DNA of 64,000 bases from Gordonibacter faecis (GCF_030077735.1 NZ_JASJEU010000019.1:62001-126000); one strand, 5' to 3'; counted from the stretch's first letter, positions 1 through 8,208 are shown. A program made the numbers and translations. The notes: a model not told the origin generated them from the letters alone.

Positions 1-1
1 C

Positions 2-130
2 GAGGCTATCCCGCAATTCTTCGATCGCTATGGGAAGTACCAAAGCGTCTGCCTCCTGGGCACCGCCACCCGCCAACGCCGCAGCCACGTAGAAGTCCTC
101 CAAGAAATGCTCGAAGAAGCCATCAAATAA
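2..130 (+). CDS. C-terminal end of an unrecognised protein (5' end outside window)
   Basis: An open frame runs from the window edge to a TAA at 128-130 and encodes the last 42 residues of a protein ending in a Glu/Leu-rich helix (VLQEMLEEAIK). The stretch VCLLGTATRQRR precedes it. I do not recognise the family from so short a piece. The gene reads toward the parS-bearing spacer that follows. It is called because the frame is open throughout and has codon usage like the neighbouring genes. Confidence 0.5.
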   Translation, partial: EAIPQFFDRYGKYQSVCLLGTATRQRRSHVEVLQEMLEEAIK

Positions 131-354
131 TGAGCGCAAAACAACGCACCCCCACCAACCTCAATCAATTTTTCGCCCCAATTTTTTGCCCCTCCCTATT
201 TTCCGCGCCCAATTTTTTGCCCACACTTTCTTGCGCTCATTTTTTCGTTCCCAAATTTTTCGCAAACGAAAAAGTTATTTCGCAATACATAAAAGAGCGC
301 TCAAAAAATGAACGCAAGAATGAATGAACGCACGAATAAATGAACGCTCGAATA
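131..354. repeat. AT-rich spacer with tandem and inverted repeats
   Basis: This is low-GC DNA between the first gene end and the parS pair. It holds three exact-length 16-bp tandem units at 307-322, 323-338 and 339-354 (consensus AATGAACGCNCGAATA). It also has three copies of CAATTTTTYGCCCM at 166-179, 179-192 and 210-223. A 9-bp inverted repeat TGAGCGCAA / TTGCGCTCA lies at 131-139 and 231-239. No convincing gene is present. Iteron-like structure next to parS suggests a chromosome-maintenance region, but I see no DnaA box cluster and do not call oriC. Confidence 0.6.
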
Positions 355-390
355 ATGAGTGATTCAATGTTGTTCTTTTCTCCGAACGAA

Positions 391-406
391 TGTTTCACGT
401 GAAACA
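391..406. other. parS: parS site (ParB-binding palindrome), perfect
   Basis: The 16-mer TGTTTCACGTGAAACA equals the widely conserved bacterial parS consensus exactly. ParB loads at such sites and spreads, and ParA/ParB and SMC then act on the origin region. It lies in non-coding DNA. Confidence 0.9.
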
Positions 407-413
407 CCTGCAC

Positions 414-429
414 GGTTTCACGTGAAACA
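414..429. other. parS: Second parS site, one mismatch
   Basis: The 16-mer GGTTTCACGTGAAACA differs from the consensus only at its first base. Its centre is 23 bp from that of the first site, so the two form a tandem pair in the same spacer, typical of origin-proximal parS clusters. Confidence 0.85.
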
Positions 430-461
430 TTTTCTTGATGTTTTGGAGCGCAACTTTTTGA

Positions 462-510
462 TTGCTTTAACTAGTGAATGCTAGTATAGTAGCTAGCAGT
501 TACTAGTTAA
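462..510 (+). promoter_or_regulatory. TetR-gene promoter inside a 44-bp palindromic operator
   Basis: TTGCTT (462-467), a 17-bp spacer and TATAGT (485-490) form a good sigma-70-type promoter. An imperfect palindrome centred at 488.5 spans 467-510: outer arms TTAACTAGT / ACTAGTTAA (467-475, 502-510) and inner arms TGCTAG / CTAGCA (479-484, 493-498). It covers the -10 and the start point and reaches the Shine-Dalgarno at 509-514. This arrangement suggests self-repression by the TetR protein encoded next. Confidence 0.7.
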
Positions 511-520
511 GGAGAAACAC

Positions 521-1159
521 ATGAAGGCGAAGGATACGCGGGAGCGCATTGTTTCGGAGGCGTTTGCGCTGTTTTCGGAGCGGGGGTTTCATGCGGTGTC
601 GGTGCGTGACATTGCGGAAGCGGTGGGTATTAAGGATGCCTCGCTTTACAACCATTTTCCCAGCAAGAAGGCCATATTTGACGCTATCGTGAGCGAGGCG
701 TTTGAGCGGACGCGCCACGTCTTTGGCGAGCGCCGCATCTTGTTTAATGTGACTGACGACACCACGCCCTACGAGAACATGACCCCCGAGCGCCTGCGCG
801 AGTTGGTGCTGCCTTCGCTGCGCTACTTCTTCGAAGACTCGTATATGGTGCGCCTGCGCCGCCTGCTGGTCATTAGTCAGTTTGAAAGCGAAGAGGCAGG
901 GCGCGTCTACCGCCTTCTCTTCATTGACCAGCCCATGGCGCTGCAGCGCACCATCTTCGAGCACCTCATGGTCACAGGCGAATTCGCGCGCGACGACGCG
1001 GCACAACTGGCGCTAGAATTCCAAAGCGTCCCGTTCATGCTTATGCATGCGGGTCTGACCTGGGAAGAAGCCGAACCGCGTCTCGTCGCGCATGCCGAGC
1101 GATTCGTTCAGGCGCACACAGCACCCGGGCACGGCATCAGGAAAAAGGAGCAAGCATGA
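521..1159 (+). CDS. TetR/AcrR-family transcriptional regulator
   Basis: A 212-residue protein with an N-terminal TetR helix-turn-helix (residues about 8-52, including the recognition-helix run ASLYNHFPSK) and a mostly helical C-terminal ligand domain. The family represses its target promoters until a small ligand binds. The start is fixed by AAGGAGA at 509-515. A large palindrome overlaps its promoter, pointing to autoregulation. The stop overlaps the ATG of the flavodoxin gene (ATGA), so the two are translationally coupled and the flavodoxin is the likely target. The ligand cannot be told. Confidence 0.88.
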   Translation: MKAKDTRERIVSEAFALFSERGFHAVSVRDIAEAVGIKDASLYNHFPSKKAIFDAIVSEAFERTRHVFGERRILFNVTDDTTPYENMTPERLRELVLPSLRYFFEDSYMVRLRRLLVISQFESEEAGRVYRLLFIDQPMALQRTIFEHLMVTGEFARDDAAQLALEFQSVPFMLMHAGLTWEEAEPRLVAHAERFVQAHTAPGHGIRKKEQA

Positions 1160-1734
1160 ACACGGTAGTGGTTTACTCGTCACAGACGGGGTTCACCAAG
1201 AAGTATGCGGAATGGATCGCCGAGGAACTGGGCTGCGAAGCTGTCTCGCTCAACGACGAGCCGCGCTTCGACGCGGAAGGCTTCGACGTGGTGGTGCTCG
1301 GTGGCTGGTTTCATGCGGGAGGCCTTATGGGGAAGAAGTGGCTCGTGCGGCAGCGCGCGGCACACCCAAACACGCGCTTCGTCGTGTTCGCTGTGGGCGC
1401 CACGCCGACAGAATGGACCGACATGGTAGACGAAGCCCTCACGCGCGAACTTCCCTCGCCGGACTTCGACGACGTGGAGCGCTTCTACCTGCGCGGCGGG
1501 TTCGCCTACGAGCGCCTGAGCACGCCAAACAAGCTGGCCATGAAGCTGTTCTTCAAGATGCAGGAGAAGAATGCGGCCACCGACCCGCGCGCCGCCGAGA
1601 TGCTCTCTGGCATGCGCGGCGGCTTCGACGGCACCGATCGCGCCTCCATTGCGCCCGTTATCGCCAGCGCTCGCAGCCACGCCTGCGTAACCCCGCCCGC
1701 GCCTAGCGGTGTTGGGCCGTCTCGATCCTCTTGA
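1156..1734 (+). CDS. Flavodoxin-domain protein
   Basis: A 192-residue protein starting with a classic flavodoxin beta-strand and FMN-phosphate loop (VVYSSQTGFTKKYA, residues 4-17), then VVVLGGWFHAGG and FVVFAVGA strands of the flavodoxin fold. Such proteins bind FMN and transfer electrons; HemG-like protoporphyrinogen oxidases have a similar fold and length. The start has AAGGAGCAAGC before the ATG and overlaps the TetR stop by 4 bases. The C-terminal 20 residues are Pro/Ser-rich and overlap the convergent carD gene by about 30 bp, so the end may be less conserved. The substrate is unknown. Confidence 0.8.
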   Translation: MNTVVVYSSQTGFTKKYAEWIAEELGCEAVSLNDEPRFDAEGFDVVVLGGWFHAGGLMGKKWLVRQRAAHPNTRFVVFAVGATPTEWTDMVDEALTRELPSPDFDDVERFYLRGGFAYERLSTPNKLAMKLFFKMQEKNAATDPRAAEMLSGMRGGFDGTDRASIAPVIASARSHACVTPPAPSGVGPSRSS

Positions 1735-2242
1735 CGCGTTCTACCAGGAAGTCTTTCACCTCTTCGCGCGGGATATCCAGTGCCACTGACAGTTCGTCGA
1801 ACAGCAGCCCTTCGGCCAAATCGAAGTAGCGCTTGTCGGTGGCCGTGATCTGGCGACCGGCATGCGTGCGCCGCGCGGTGCGCTCGCGGACCGACTTCAT
1901 GATGGGCACCAAATCTTCGGGCTGAAACGTCTTCAGGCGTTTGTCGTATTCCTCCCGCATGCGGCGCTCGACCAACGTGGGCGTGTTGGCGCCGGTGAGC
2001 GTTCCCTCATCAATGCCCTCGACATCCGCGATAGAATCGATAAGCGCGAGCGCTTCCTGCTTGCTCATAACGGGCCTGAGCGCGGGCGGTTTCGCCTCGT
2101 CAACAGCCACAAACAGCTTGAGCGAGTTCTCAAAAAGGGCGTTCAGTTCGAAATAGTCGCGGTCTTCGAAATAGTTTTCTCGGACGGCAGTGACGGTGCA
2201 CACGTGGTGACGATAGACAATGGTATCTCCAGGTGATAGCAT
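1703..2242 (-). CDS. CarD-family RNA polymerase-binding regulator
   Basis: A 179-residue protein beginning MLSPGDTIVY, a CarD/TRCF RNA-polymerase-interaction (RID) domain over about residues 1-60, followed by a helical C-terminal domain (residues 70-175) with repeated Arg/Lys helices. CarD proteins bind the RNAP beta subunit and stabilise open promoter complexes. I chose the start at 2242 because GGAGG sits 5 bases upstream; an in-frame ATG 72 bases earlier would add residues with no family character. It converges with and overlaps the flavodoxin gene by 32 bp. An extended -10 (TGGTATAAT, complement of 2320-2328) lies about 70 bases upstream. Confidence 0.85.
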   Translation of the reverse strand: MLSPGDTIVYRHHVCTVTAVRENYFEDRDYFELNALFENSLKLFVAVDEAKPPALRPVMSKQEALALIDSIADVEGIDEGTLTGANTPTLVERRMREEYDKRLKTFQPEDLVPIMKSVRERTARRTHAGRQITATDKRYFDLAEGLLFDELSVALDIPREEVKDFLVERVKRIETAQHR

Positions 2243-2319
2243 GGCGACCTCCGATGACGGGTAAGGATGCGGTTCGCGGTCCGTCGCGTCGGCAAAGACG
2301 TCGCAGATCAGCAACCCCT

Positions 2320-2328
2320 ATTATACCA
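2320..2328 (-). promoter_or_regulatory. Extended -10 element for carD
   Basis: On the minus strand the bases read TGGTATAAT, a perfect extended -10. Transcription would start near 2313 and give a leader of about 70 nt before the carD-family gene. Confidence 0.5.
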
Positions 2329-2442
2329 GGTTGCAAGGGCGCGTATCAGCATTGTCGACAAAGCGACTCAAACTTTCGGGTACTGGTACTATTCGTTGAA
2401 TGCCACGCCGCACGTGCCGTTTGAGCCGGGGCTAAGCTTACA

Positions 2443-5190
2443 ATGGAACCGCTCAGCTTTTTGAGCATGCGCAGAAACTACGAGCGATTTCGCAGACAGA
2501 AGGGGGCGGGCGTGGACGTACCGTTTGGCAAGGCAGCAACTTCCCACAAGGAAGCGCTTCGGCAGATGTCGTCCGCGCACTTCGACGAAGAACCTTTCGA
2601 CCAGCTCACCGGCCTACGCACACGCGTGGTGTTCTTTGCTGCCGTAGAAAAGCAGCTGGCGCTAAGCCCTGCCAAGCCGTTCTGTCTCATGGCCATAGAC
2701 ATTGAGCACTTCAAACTGTACAACGAATGGCACGGCATGGCGGAAGGCGATGGTTTGCTGAAAGCAGTCGCAGTCGTACTTGCCCAGGTGGAGCGTGACT
2801 TTGACGCAATTGCGGGCTACCTTCTGAGTGATGACTTCTGCCTTCTTCTGCCCGACGACCCGCTCGTTCTGAGCGAGGTGCAAAAGCGTCTGTTCGACGC
2901 GATTCGCTCCTTCAATAAGGGCATGGCGTTCATGCCGGCGTTCGGCCTGTATGGCATCGACGACGCAACGGTGCCGGTGAGCACTATGTATGATCGTGCG
3001 CTCATGGCGCTTGCCTTCATCAAAGGCAACTACGCCGAACGGTCGTGCCGCTTCGAGCCCGGCATGATGCAGGAAATGGAAGAGGATCACGCACTTCTGC
3101 TGGAGGTGCAGCGCGCGCTCGCGCACGATGAATTCACCTTCCACGTGCAACCGTTGTGCGCCATATCGTCAGGCGCAATTGTAGGTGTGGAATCGCTCGC
3201 ACGCTGGAACCACCCCGAGCGGGGCCTCATTCCGCCCGGGCACTTCATTCCCATGTTGGAGCGCAATGGCCTCATTACGGCGCTTGACCTGGTGGTATGG
3301 GAGAAGGCGTGCGAAACCCTACGGGCGTGGATGGATAAGGGTTTGCGCCCCGTGCCCGTGTCGGTGAACGTGTCGCGGCGCGACATCTACGCGATTGACG
3401 TGGCCGACGAACTTACTCGCCTCGCGCGTGCCTACGACGTGGAGCCGTCCCTGCTGTCGGTGGAAATTACCGAGAGCGCCTACGTGGAGGACGCGGGTAA
3501 GGTGTCTGACGTGGTGGATCGGCTACGCGCTGCGGGCTTCACCGTGCTCATGGACGACTTCGGCAGCGGTTACTCTTCGCTCAACACGCTCAAGGACCTT
3601 AACGTGGACGTGCTGAAGCTTGACATGAAGCTGCTGGGCGAAGGAATGGGTTCCTCGCAAAAGACCCGGGGCATCCTTGAGTCCGTCATCAACATGGCGC
3701 ACCTCGTTGACCTGCGCATTGTGGCCGAAGGTGTGGAAACCGAAGAGCAGCGCGATTTCCTCGTGCGCGCGGGATGCTCCTACGCACAGGGCTTCGGCTT
3801 CTATCGCCCCATGCCGCCGGAGGACTTCGAGCGCCTGCTGGCTGACCCCGCGAATATCGACTATCGCTATATCGTGCCCGCGCCCATCCACGAACTGCAA
3901 ATTCGCAAGATGCTCGCCGAAGGCGTGCTGAGTGATACCATGGTGGATGACATTTTGGGCCCACTTGCTTTCTACGAAGTGCACGATGGAAAAGTGCAGG
4001 TGGTAAGCGCGAATGAGCGCTACTGCCGCTTCGTGGGCATCAGTCCGCTCGATCTGGCGGATCGCCGCGAGGCGGTGCTTGACCTGGTGTATGAGGCTGA
4101 TCGCGCAAGTTTCTTCGATGCGTTTGAGCGCGCTTGGAAAAACGCACCGGACGGGGCGGAGGCGGAAGTCCGCCGCATCAGGCAGGACGGCAGCACGGTG
4201 GTGGAGTCGTTCCGCGTGTTCTTCCTGCGCGAGCGCGACGGGCATCGGCTATTCTATGCGTCGCTTTCTGACGTGACCGACCAGGTGCGACGCGCCCGCC
4301 AGCTGGAGTCTTCGCAGCGTGCGCTGTCCGCAGTAGTGGGTGTGTCGTCGAGCGATGCCGCGTTCATGAGTTTGGCTGAGGAAAACCGGCGCACGGCGGC
4401 AGCCATCTTTGCGCAGATGTCTCCGGGCGGCATGATTGGCGGCTACTGCGAAGAGGGCTTTCCGCTCTACTTCGCGAATGCGGCCATGGTGGAGTTGTTG
4501 GGCTACGACTCCTACGAGGAATTTGTTGAAGGCATTGGCGGCCTGGTGGGCAACACCATCCACCCCGACGACATGGCCTCGGTCGTGCAGGACATTGGCA
4601 CCACCTATTACGCGGGGCTTGAGTACACCACCACCTACCGCATGCCGCGCAAGGACGGCACGTGGTTTTGGACGCTTGACAAGGGCAAAGTGGTGGAAGC
4701 TGAGGACGGGCGCCTCGCCATTGTGAGTGCCTGCACCGACATTTCCGAGGTTATGGAGGCCCACCAGCAGCTCTCCGAGCGCAACGACCTGCTCATCAAG
4801 AAGAATCGCGAACTGGCGTATCTGAACGAGGACATGCCGGGCGGCTATCACCGTTGCGCCGACACGCCCGGGTTCGAATTCCTCTACGTGAGCGAGCGGT
4901 TCCTGCGAATGTTTGGCTATACGCGCGAGGATCTGGTGGAGCTGTTCGACGACAAGTTCTCCAACATGGTGCACCCGGATGATAGGGAACTTGTGGCCGC
5001 TCAGGTGGAAACGTGGAAGCGCAACATCGATGGGACGGTAGCCATCAAGTATCGCCTGAAAGCGAAGGATGGCTACCGCTGGGTGGTCGATCAGAGTAGC
5101 TACCTTGAGTACGAAGGCACGCAGTTCATGCAGGGCGTGGTCATCGACGTGACGAACGTCGTGGGCCCACGCCCCGATGGGATTGACTAG
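2443..5190 (+). CDS. GGDEF-EAL protein with three PAS domains
   Basis: A 915-residue multidomain signalling protein. A GGDEF-like domain (about 45-205) has lost the signature: the expected GGDEF position reads YLLSDDF, so it is probably not an active cyclase. The EAL domain (about 215-460) keeps DDFGSGYSSL, LKLDMKLL and EGVET, though the name motif reads ESL, so c-di-GMP hydrolysis is possible. Three PAS-like domains follow (about 495-620, 665-770, 790-905), an unusual order because sensors usually precede the output. No membrane segment is visible. The start is uncertain: ATG 2443 has a poor ribosome site and GTG 2512 (after AAGGGGGCGGGC) is an alternative. The stop overlaps the convergent CMD gene by 4 bp. 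Confidence 0.85.
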   Translation: MEPLSFLSMRRNYERFRRQKGAGVDVPFGKAATSHKEALRQMSSAHFDEEPFDQLTGLRTRVVFFAAVEKQLALSPAKPFCLMAIDIEHFKLYNEWHGMAEGDGLLKAVAVVLAQVERDFDAIAGYLLSDDFCLLLPDDPLVLSEVQKRLFDAIRSFNKGMAFMPAFGLYGIDDATVPVSTMYDRALMALAFIKGNYAERSCRFEPGMMQEMEEDHALLLEVQRALAHDEFTFHVQPLCAISSGAIVGVESLARWNHPERGLIPPGHFIPMLERNGLITALDLVVWEKACETLRAWMDKGLRPVPVSVNVSRRDIYAIDVADELTRLARAYDVEPSLLSVEITESAYVEDAGKVSDVVDRLRAAGFTVLMDDFGSGYSSLNTLKDLNVDVLKLDMKLLGEGMGSSQKTRGILESVINMAHLVDLRIVAEGVETEEQRDFLVRAGCSYAQGFGFYRPMPPEDFERLLADPANIDYRYIVPAPIHELQIRKMLAEGVLSDTMVDDILGPLAFYEVHDGKVQVVSANERYCRFVGISPLDLADRREAVLDLVYEADRASFFDAFERAWKNAPDGAEAEVRRIRQDGSTVVESFRVFFLRERDGHRLFYASLSDVTDQVRRARQLESSQRALSAVVGVSSSDAAFMSLAEENRRTAAAIFAQMSPGGMIGGYCEEGFPLYFANAAMVELLGYDSYEEFVEGIGGLVGNTIHPDDMASVVQDIGTTYYAGLEYTTTYRMPRKDGTWFWTLDKGKVVEAEDGRLAIVSACTDISEVMEAHQQLSERNDLLIKKNRELAYLNEDMPGGYHRCADTPGFEFLYVSERFLRMFGYTREDLVELFDDKFSNMVHPDDRELVAAQVETWKRNIDGTVAIKYRLKAKDGYRWVVDQSSYLEYEGTQFMQGVVIDVTNVVGPRPDGID

Positions 5191-5966
5191 CAGTCGGCTG
5201 CTTCTTCAATGCAGCGCAGGGCGTTCAGGCAGCGCGGATAGCCCAGGTAGGGTACCAGCTGCGAGACTATTTTGATGAGGAATACGCGGTCGTTGCCAAT
5301 GCGCAGGTTTGCGCCTATGTGCGCTTTGAGCTGCGGTTCGCAGCCACCTTGCGCGGCCAGGAAACAGAGCGTGATCATTTCGCGTTGCTGGAGGTCGAGG
5401 CCTGTGCGCGTGTACCAGTCGCCGAAGCAGTTCGCGGCGAGCCAGCGGTCGATGTGGCTTATTTCCTCGGGCGCGCGCTCCCAGCTTTCGCGCATCTGCT
5501 CGCCGAACAGCTCCACTTGAATGTCGTTGCCGGCGGCGCGACGCGCGGTGGCCTCGGTGGTTGCCTGGCCGGGAAGGGGCAGCTTCACGCCGCGAGCCGT
5601 GAGTACGTCGTTGGCGATGCGCAGAAACGGCAGCGCGCGGCCCATGCCCAGATACGCCATGGACTGGTAGATGATTTCCTTCAACTCAACAGGTGTGACA
5701 CCCACCTCAAGCGCGGCGGGTACCATGGCCTGGAAGGCCAACTCGCCCTGGCAGCCGATGATGGCCGCAAGGATGGCCATAAGGCGCGTGCGGTCGTCGA
5801 GGTCGCTGCCGCCCGCGTCGTCGGCGTTGGCCACTTCGCCGAACACGAAGTTGTCGAAGCGCTCAATGAACTCCGGATCGGTTTCAATGAAGGGGGAAGC
5901 ATAACCGGGGAACAGTTTGCCGCGGAATTCGCGCGCGGCGTCGGTGAAGTTCGGTTCGGGTTGCAT
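5187..5966 (-). CDS. Carboxymuconolactone decarboxylase-family protein
   Basis: A 259-residue protein with two CMD/AhpD-like helical domains (about residues 45-130 and 165-250); the first carries GVTPVELKEIIYQ, typical of the family, and the second a related copy (QREMITLCFLAAQGG). CMD proteins are decarboxylases or AhpD-like peroxidase partners; no CxxC pair is obvious, so AhpD-type chemistry is unlikely. Start 5966 is preceded by AAAGGACGCAACC; upstream in-frame ATGs are less likely. It lies 130 bp downstream of the FeS aldo/keto reductase-like gene on the same strand, and a cupin gene is near, a set often found together in gut anaerobes. The reaction is unknown. Confidence 0.8.
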   Translation of the reverse strand: MQPEPNFTDAAREFRGKLFPGYASPFIETDPEFIERFDNFVFGEVANADDAGGSDLDDRTRLMAILAAIIGCQGELAFQAMVPAALEVGVTPVELKEIIYQSMAYLGMGRALPFLRIANDVLTARGVKLPLPGQATTEATARRAAGNDIQVELFGEQMRESWERAPEEISHIDRWLAANCFGDWYTRTGLDLQQREMITLCFLAAQGGCEPQLKAHIGANLRIGNDRVFLIKIVSQLVPYLGYPRCLNALRCIEEAADC

Positions 5967-6096
5967 GGTTGCGTCCTTTCGGTTGGCTGCAACGGCGCGG
6001 CACGTGCGTTGCCGCACCGTTGCATTGTTGTTTGAGGTCATTAAACACCAAAAGAGTAGGATTTTCCCAAACCTTGCAGTTTCAACACGAGCAGGG

Positions 6097-7242
6097 TCAG
6101 TTGGCGAACAGCGCCGCCGCCTGCGTCATGCGCTCGGCTATGGGCACGCCGAAGGGGCAGCGGGGTTCGCAGGCAGCGCAGGCGGTGCAGTCGGCGGCGG
6201 TGGCATCGAGCGCGTCGTAGTGGGCGCGCAGCGAGGCGGGCACTTCGTCTTGTATGGTGGCCAGGTCGTAGAACTTGTTCACGGTGGCAATGTCGATGCC
6301 GGCCGTGCACGGTGCGCAGTGGCCGCAATACGTGCACTGGCCGAAGTAGGCGTGCTTGGGGGCGGTGGCCAGCACACTTGCGTAGTCGCGCGCGGCGTCG
6401 CCGGCGGTTTCGTAGGCCACGGCATCGTCGATGTGGGACGGCGTGTCGAAGCCTGCCATGATGCTGGCCACGGCCGGGCGCGTGAGCGCGTAGTGGATGC
6501 ACTGCACCGGCGTGAGCGCCACGCCGAAGGGCGATGCCTCGGCGCTGAACAGCCGCCCGCCTGCGTAACCCTTCATGACGGTAAGCCCCACGCCCTCGCG
6601 CTCGCAGAGCGCATACAACTCGGCGCGGGCGGGGTCCATGCCGCCCAACTCATCGGCATAGTTGAACGTGAACGCCTCATCGAGGCTCGTAGTGGCCGGC
6701 AGTAGGTCAAACGCGGGGTTCACGCTGAACATGATGACCTCAATCTCGCCGGAGAGCGCCGCGCACCGCGCCACCTCGGGCGAGTGGGTGGAAAGCCCGA
6801 TGTGCCCAATAGTACCCGCGTCGCGCAGCTCACGCACATAGGCGATGAAGGGGCCGGCCATGATGCTTTCGTATTCGTCCACGTCATCCACGTAGTGGAT
6901 CATGCCCAGCTCCACATGGTCGGTGCCCAGGCGCGCGAGCAAATCCTCGAACGCGGGCCGCACCTGATCCATGTCGCGCGTGCGCGTGTACTGGCCGTTT
7001 TGCCAGGTAGAGCCAATGTGACCCTGGATAATCCACTTATCGCGCGTGTCCGCAAGCGCCGCGCCGAGGTTGCTGCGCACCTCAGGTCCCGCCATCCAAC
7101 AGTCGAGGATGTTGATGCCCGCTTCTTCGCAGCGCGCCACCACCGCGCGCACCTCTTCGGGCGACTTCTTCTCCATCCACTCGGCGCCAAACCCAATCTC
7201 ACTCACTTTGAGGCCCGTACGCCCCAGCTCGCGGTACTGCAT
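6097..7242 (-). CDS. Aldo/keto reductase-fold protein with C-terminal 4Fe-4S ferredoxin domain
   Basis: A 381-residue protein with an AKR TIM barrel (about 1-290; MQYRELGRTGLKVSEIGFG) and a cysteine-rich tail with CTYCGHCAPC and CTACAACEPRC, fitting two 4Fe-4S clusters. The AKR catalytic tetrad looks broken. The usual YxxSE segment reads MAGPE, and the Lys strand reads KWIIQGHIG. The His strand (MIHYVD) is kept. The GQYTRTRD-type segment marks a family common in gut anaerobes. It may therefore be an electron-transfer protein rather than a classic carbonyl reductase. Start 7242 follows AAGGGGAACAGC. It is probably co-transcribed with the CMD gene. Confidence 0.85.
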   Translation of the reverse strand: MQYRELGRTGLKVSEIGFGAEWMEKKSPEEVRAVVARCEEAGINILDCWMAGPEVRSNLGAALADTRDKWIIQGHIGSTWQNGQYTRTRDMDQVRPAFEDLLARLGTDHVELGMIHYVDDVDEYESIMAGPFIAYVRELRDAGTIGHIGLSTHSPEVARCAALSGEIEVIMFSVNPAFDLLPATTSLDEAFTFNYADELGGMDPARAELYALCEREGVGLTVMKGYAGGRLFSAEASPFGVALTPVQCIHYALTRPAVASIMAGFDTPSHIDDAVAYETAGDAARDYASVLATAPKHAYFGQCTYCGHCAPCTAGIDIATVNKFYDLATIQDEVPASLRAHYDALDATAADCTACAACEPRCPFGVPIAERMTQAAALFAN

Positions 7243-7689
7243 GCTGTTCCCCTTATCTCGTGCTGGCTTTACTTCTGAGGTCATTATCAACCCTGGAGTG
7301 GGGTCACAGTCAAGCGGTGGAAGGTGAAGAAAAAAGAGCGACGTGCTTGCGTGCTGTCTTGTGCGCCAAAAGATGATGAGGCCATGCGCGCGAAGAATGT
7401 GACGCGCTTACGCGCTACCCGCCGCGGCGGAGAACGCAGGTCAAGCAATGTACTCAGCCTGCGATAGAATGCGCGAATACGTCAACCCTCGTAGGGATAA
7501 TATCAGCGACGGCGCGCGCGCCTAGTCCCTTTAGGGATGCATCCGTTCGCGCGAAGCGCGAAAACGGGGACACCGATTGGGTTCTCCGCCTGCGGCGGAG
7601 CGGATGCTCTGGAGAGCATCCCTACGAGGGTAACCTAACAGGTAAGGTTAATGCTATCTGCATATGTCCGCGTCATAAAGCAAGGGTAG
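7243..7689. other. Intergenic region, no gene seen
   Basis: This 447-bp region lies between the AKR-like gene and the surface-protein remnant. It holds the nested-hairpin element at 7485-7631, listed separately. I see no credible reading frame, tRNA or other known RNA in the rest. Confidence 0.5.
7485..7631. repeat. Nested multi-hairpin palindromic element
   Basis: Outer 13-bp perfect inverted repeats CCCTCGTAGGGAT (7486-7498) and its complement (7618-7630) enclose a series of smaller perfect hairpins: TCCCTTTAGGGA (7526-7537), TTCGCGC-GAA-GCGCGAA (7546-7562), CTCCGCC-TGC-GGCGGAG (7584-7600) and GGATGCTC-TGGA-GAGCATCC (7602-7621). It encodes no protein. It lies just before the cut-off start of a surface-protein fragment, so it may mark the break point. 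It shares the CGTAGGG/CCCTACG core with the repeats at 21134 and 31464. Confidence 0.7.
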
Positions 7690-8208
7690 GTGGGGGTCTT
7701 CTGGTGTAATAATGTGAGTGAATGCGTTGTTGATAAATGGGACAAGGATGTTGAGAGTGTGACGCTTTATGCTCATTGGACGTTGCAGATTGACTGCGCT
7801 ATTCCGACCTCGGTAGATATAGAGGTGGACGCTTCGGGTACGAGCACTACAAGCGCTACCCCTGAGTTTTCATCTTCGACACCTGCCGACATTAAGGTGA
7901 CTGCTGTCTCAAGTACGCAGGGTGCAGATGCAGCAACGCTCTTTGCCAACAATGTTGCTATAGGGGTTGGTATTCAGCTTAAGCCTGCCTCAAGTGGCTT
8001 GCCTGTTACGGTGCCGCTTACCTCAACAGGTACCACCATTCCGAACAACGGTTGGACTATTGCTGCTGGAAGCACCACCACACCGACCAAGTTTGCTGTT
8101 GCATTTAGCTTGTCGCTTCCGAGTGAGACTCAGCTTAACTATCGTCCCAACACGCCGGTTACTGTAGCCAACCTTTCCTATGTGATAAAACTCGCAAGCG
8201 CTTCGTAG
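7690..8208 (+). pseudogene. 5'-truncated surface-protein remnant (InlB B-repeat end)
   Basis: An open frame of 172 codons whose first 35 residues end in VTLYAHWT, the characteristic close of an InlB B-repeat / Listeria-Bacteroides repeat. A Thr/Ser-rich beta-type domain follows (about 40-170), like the extracellular tail of adhesin-like proteins. The only start is a GTG right after an in-frame stop (7687-7689), there is no signal peptide, and the repeat is cut in the middle. The GC content is below that of its neighbours. I infer the 3' end of a larger surface protein, lost or rearranged upstream. No sortase motif is visible. Confidence 0.65.

Noticed and set aside
130..327. 65-codon frame starting inside the first gene's stop
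   Set aside because: It is AT-rich and Phe/Pro-heavy, has no ribosome site, and is built from the spacer's repeats; it is non-coding DNA.
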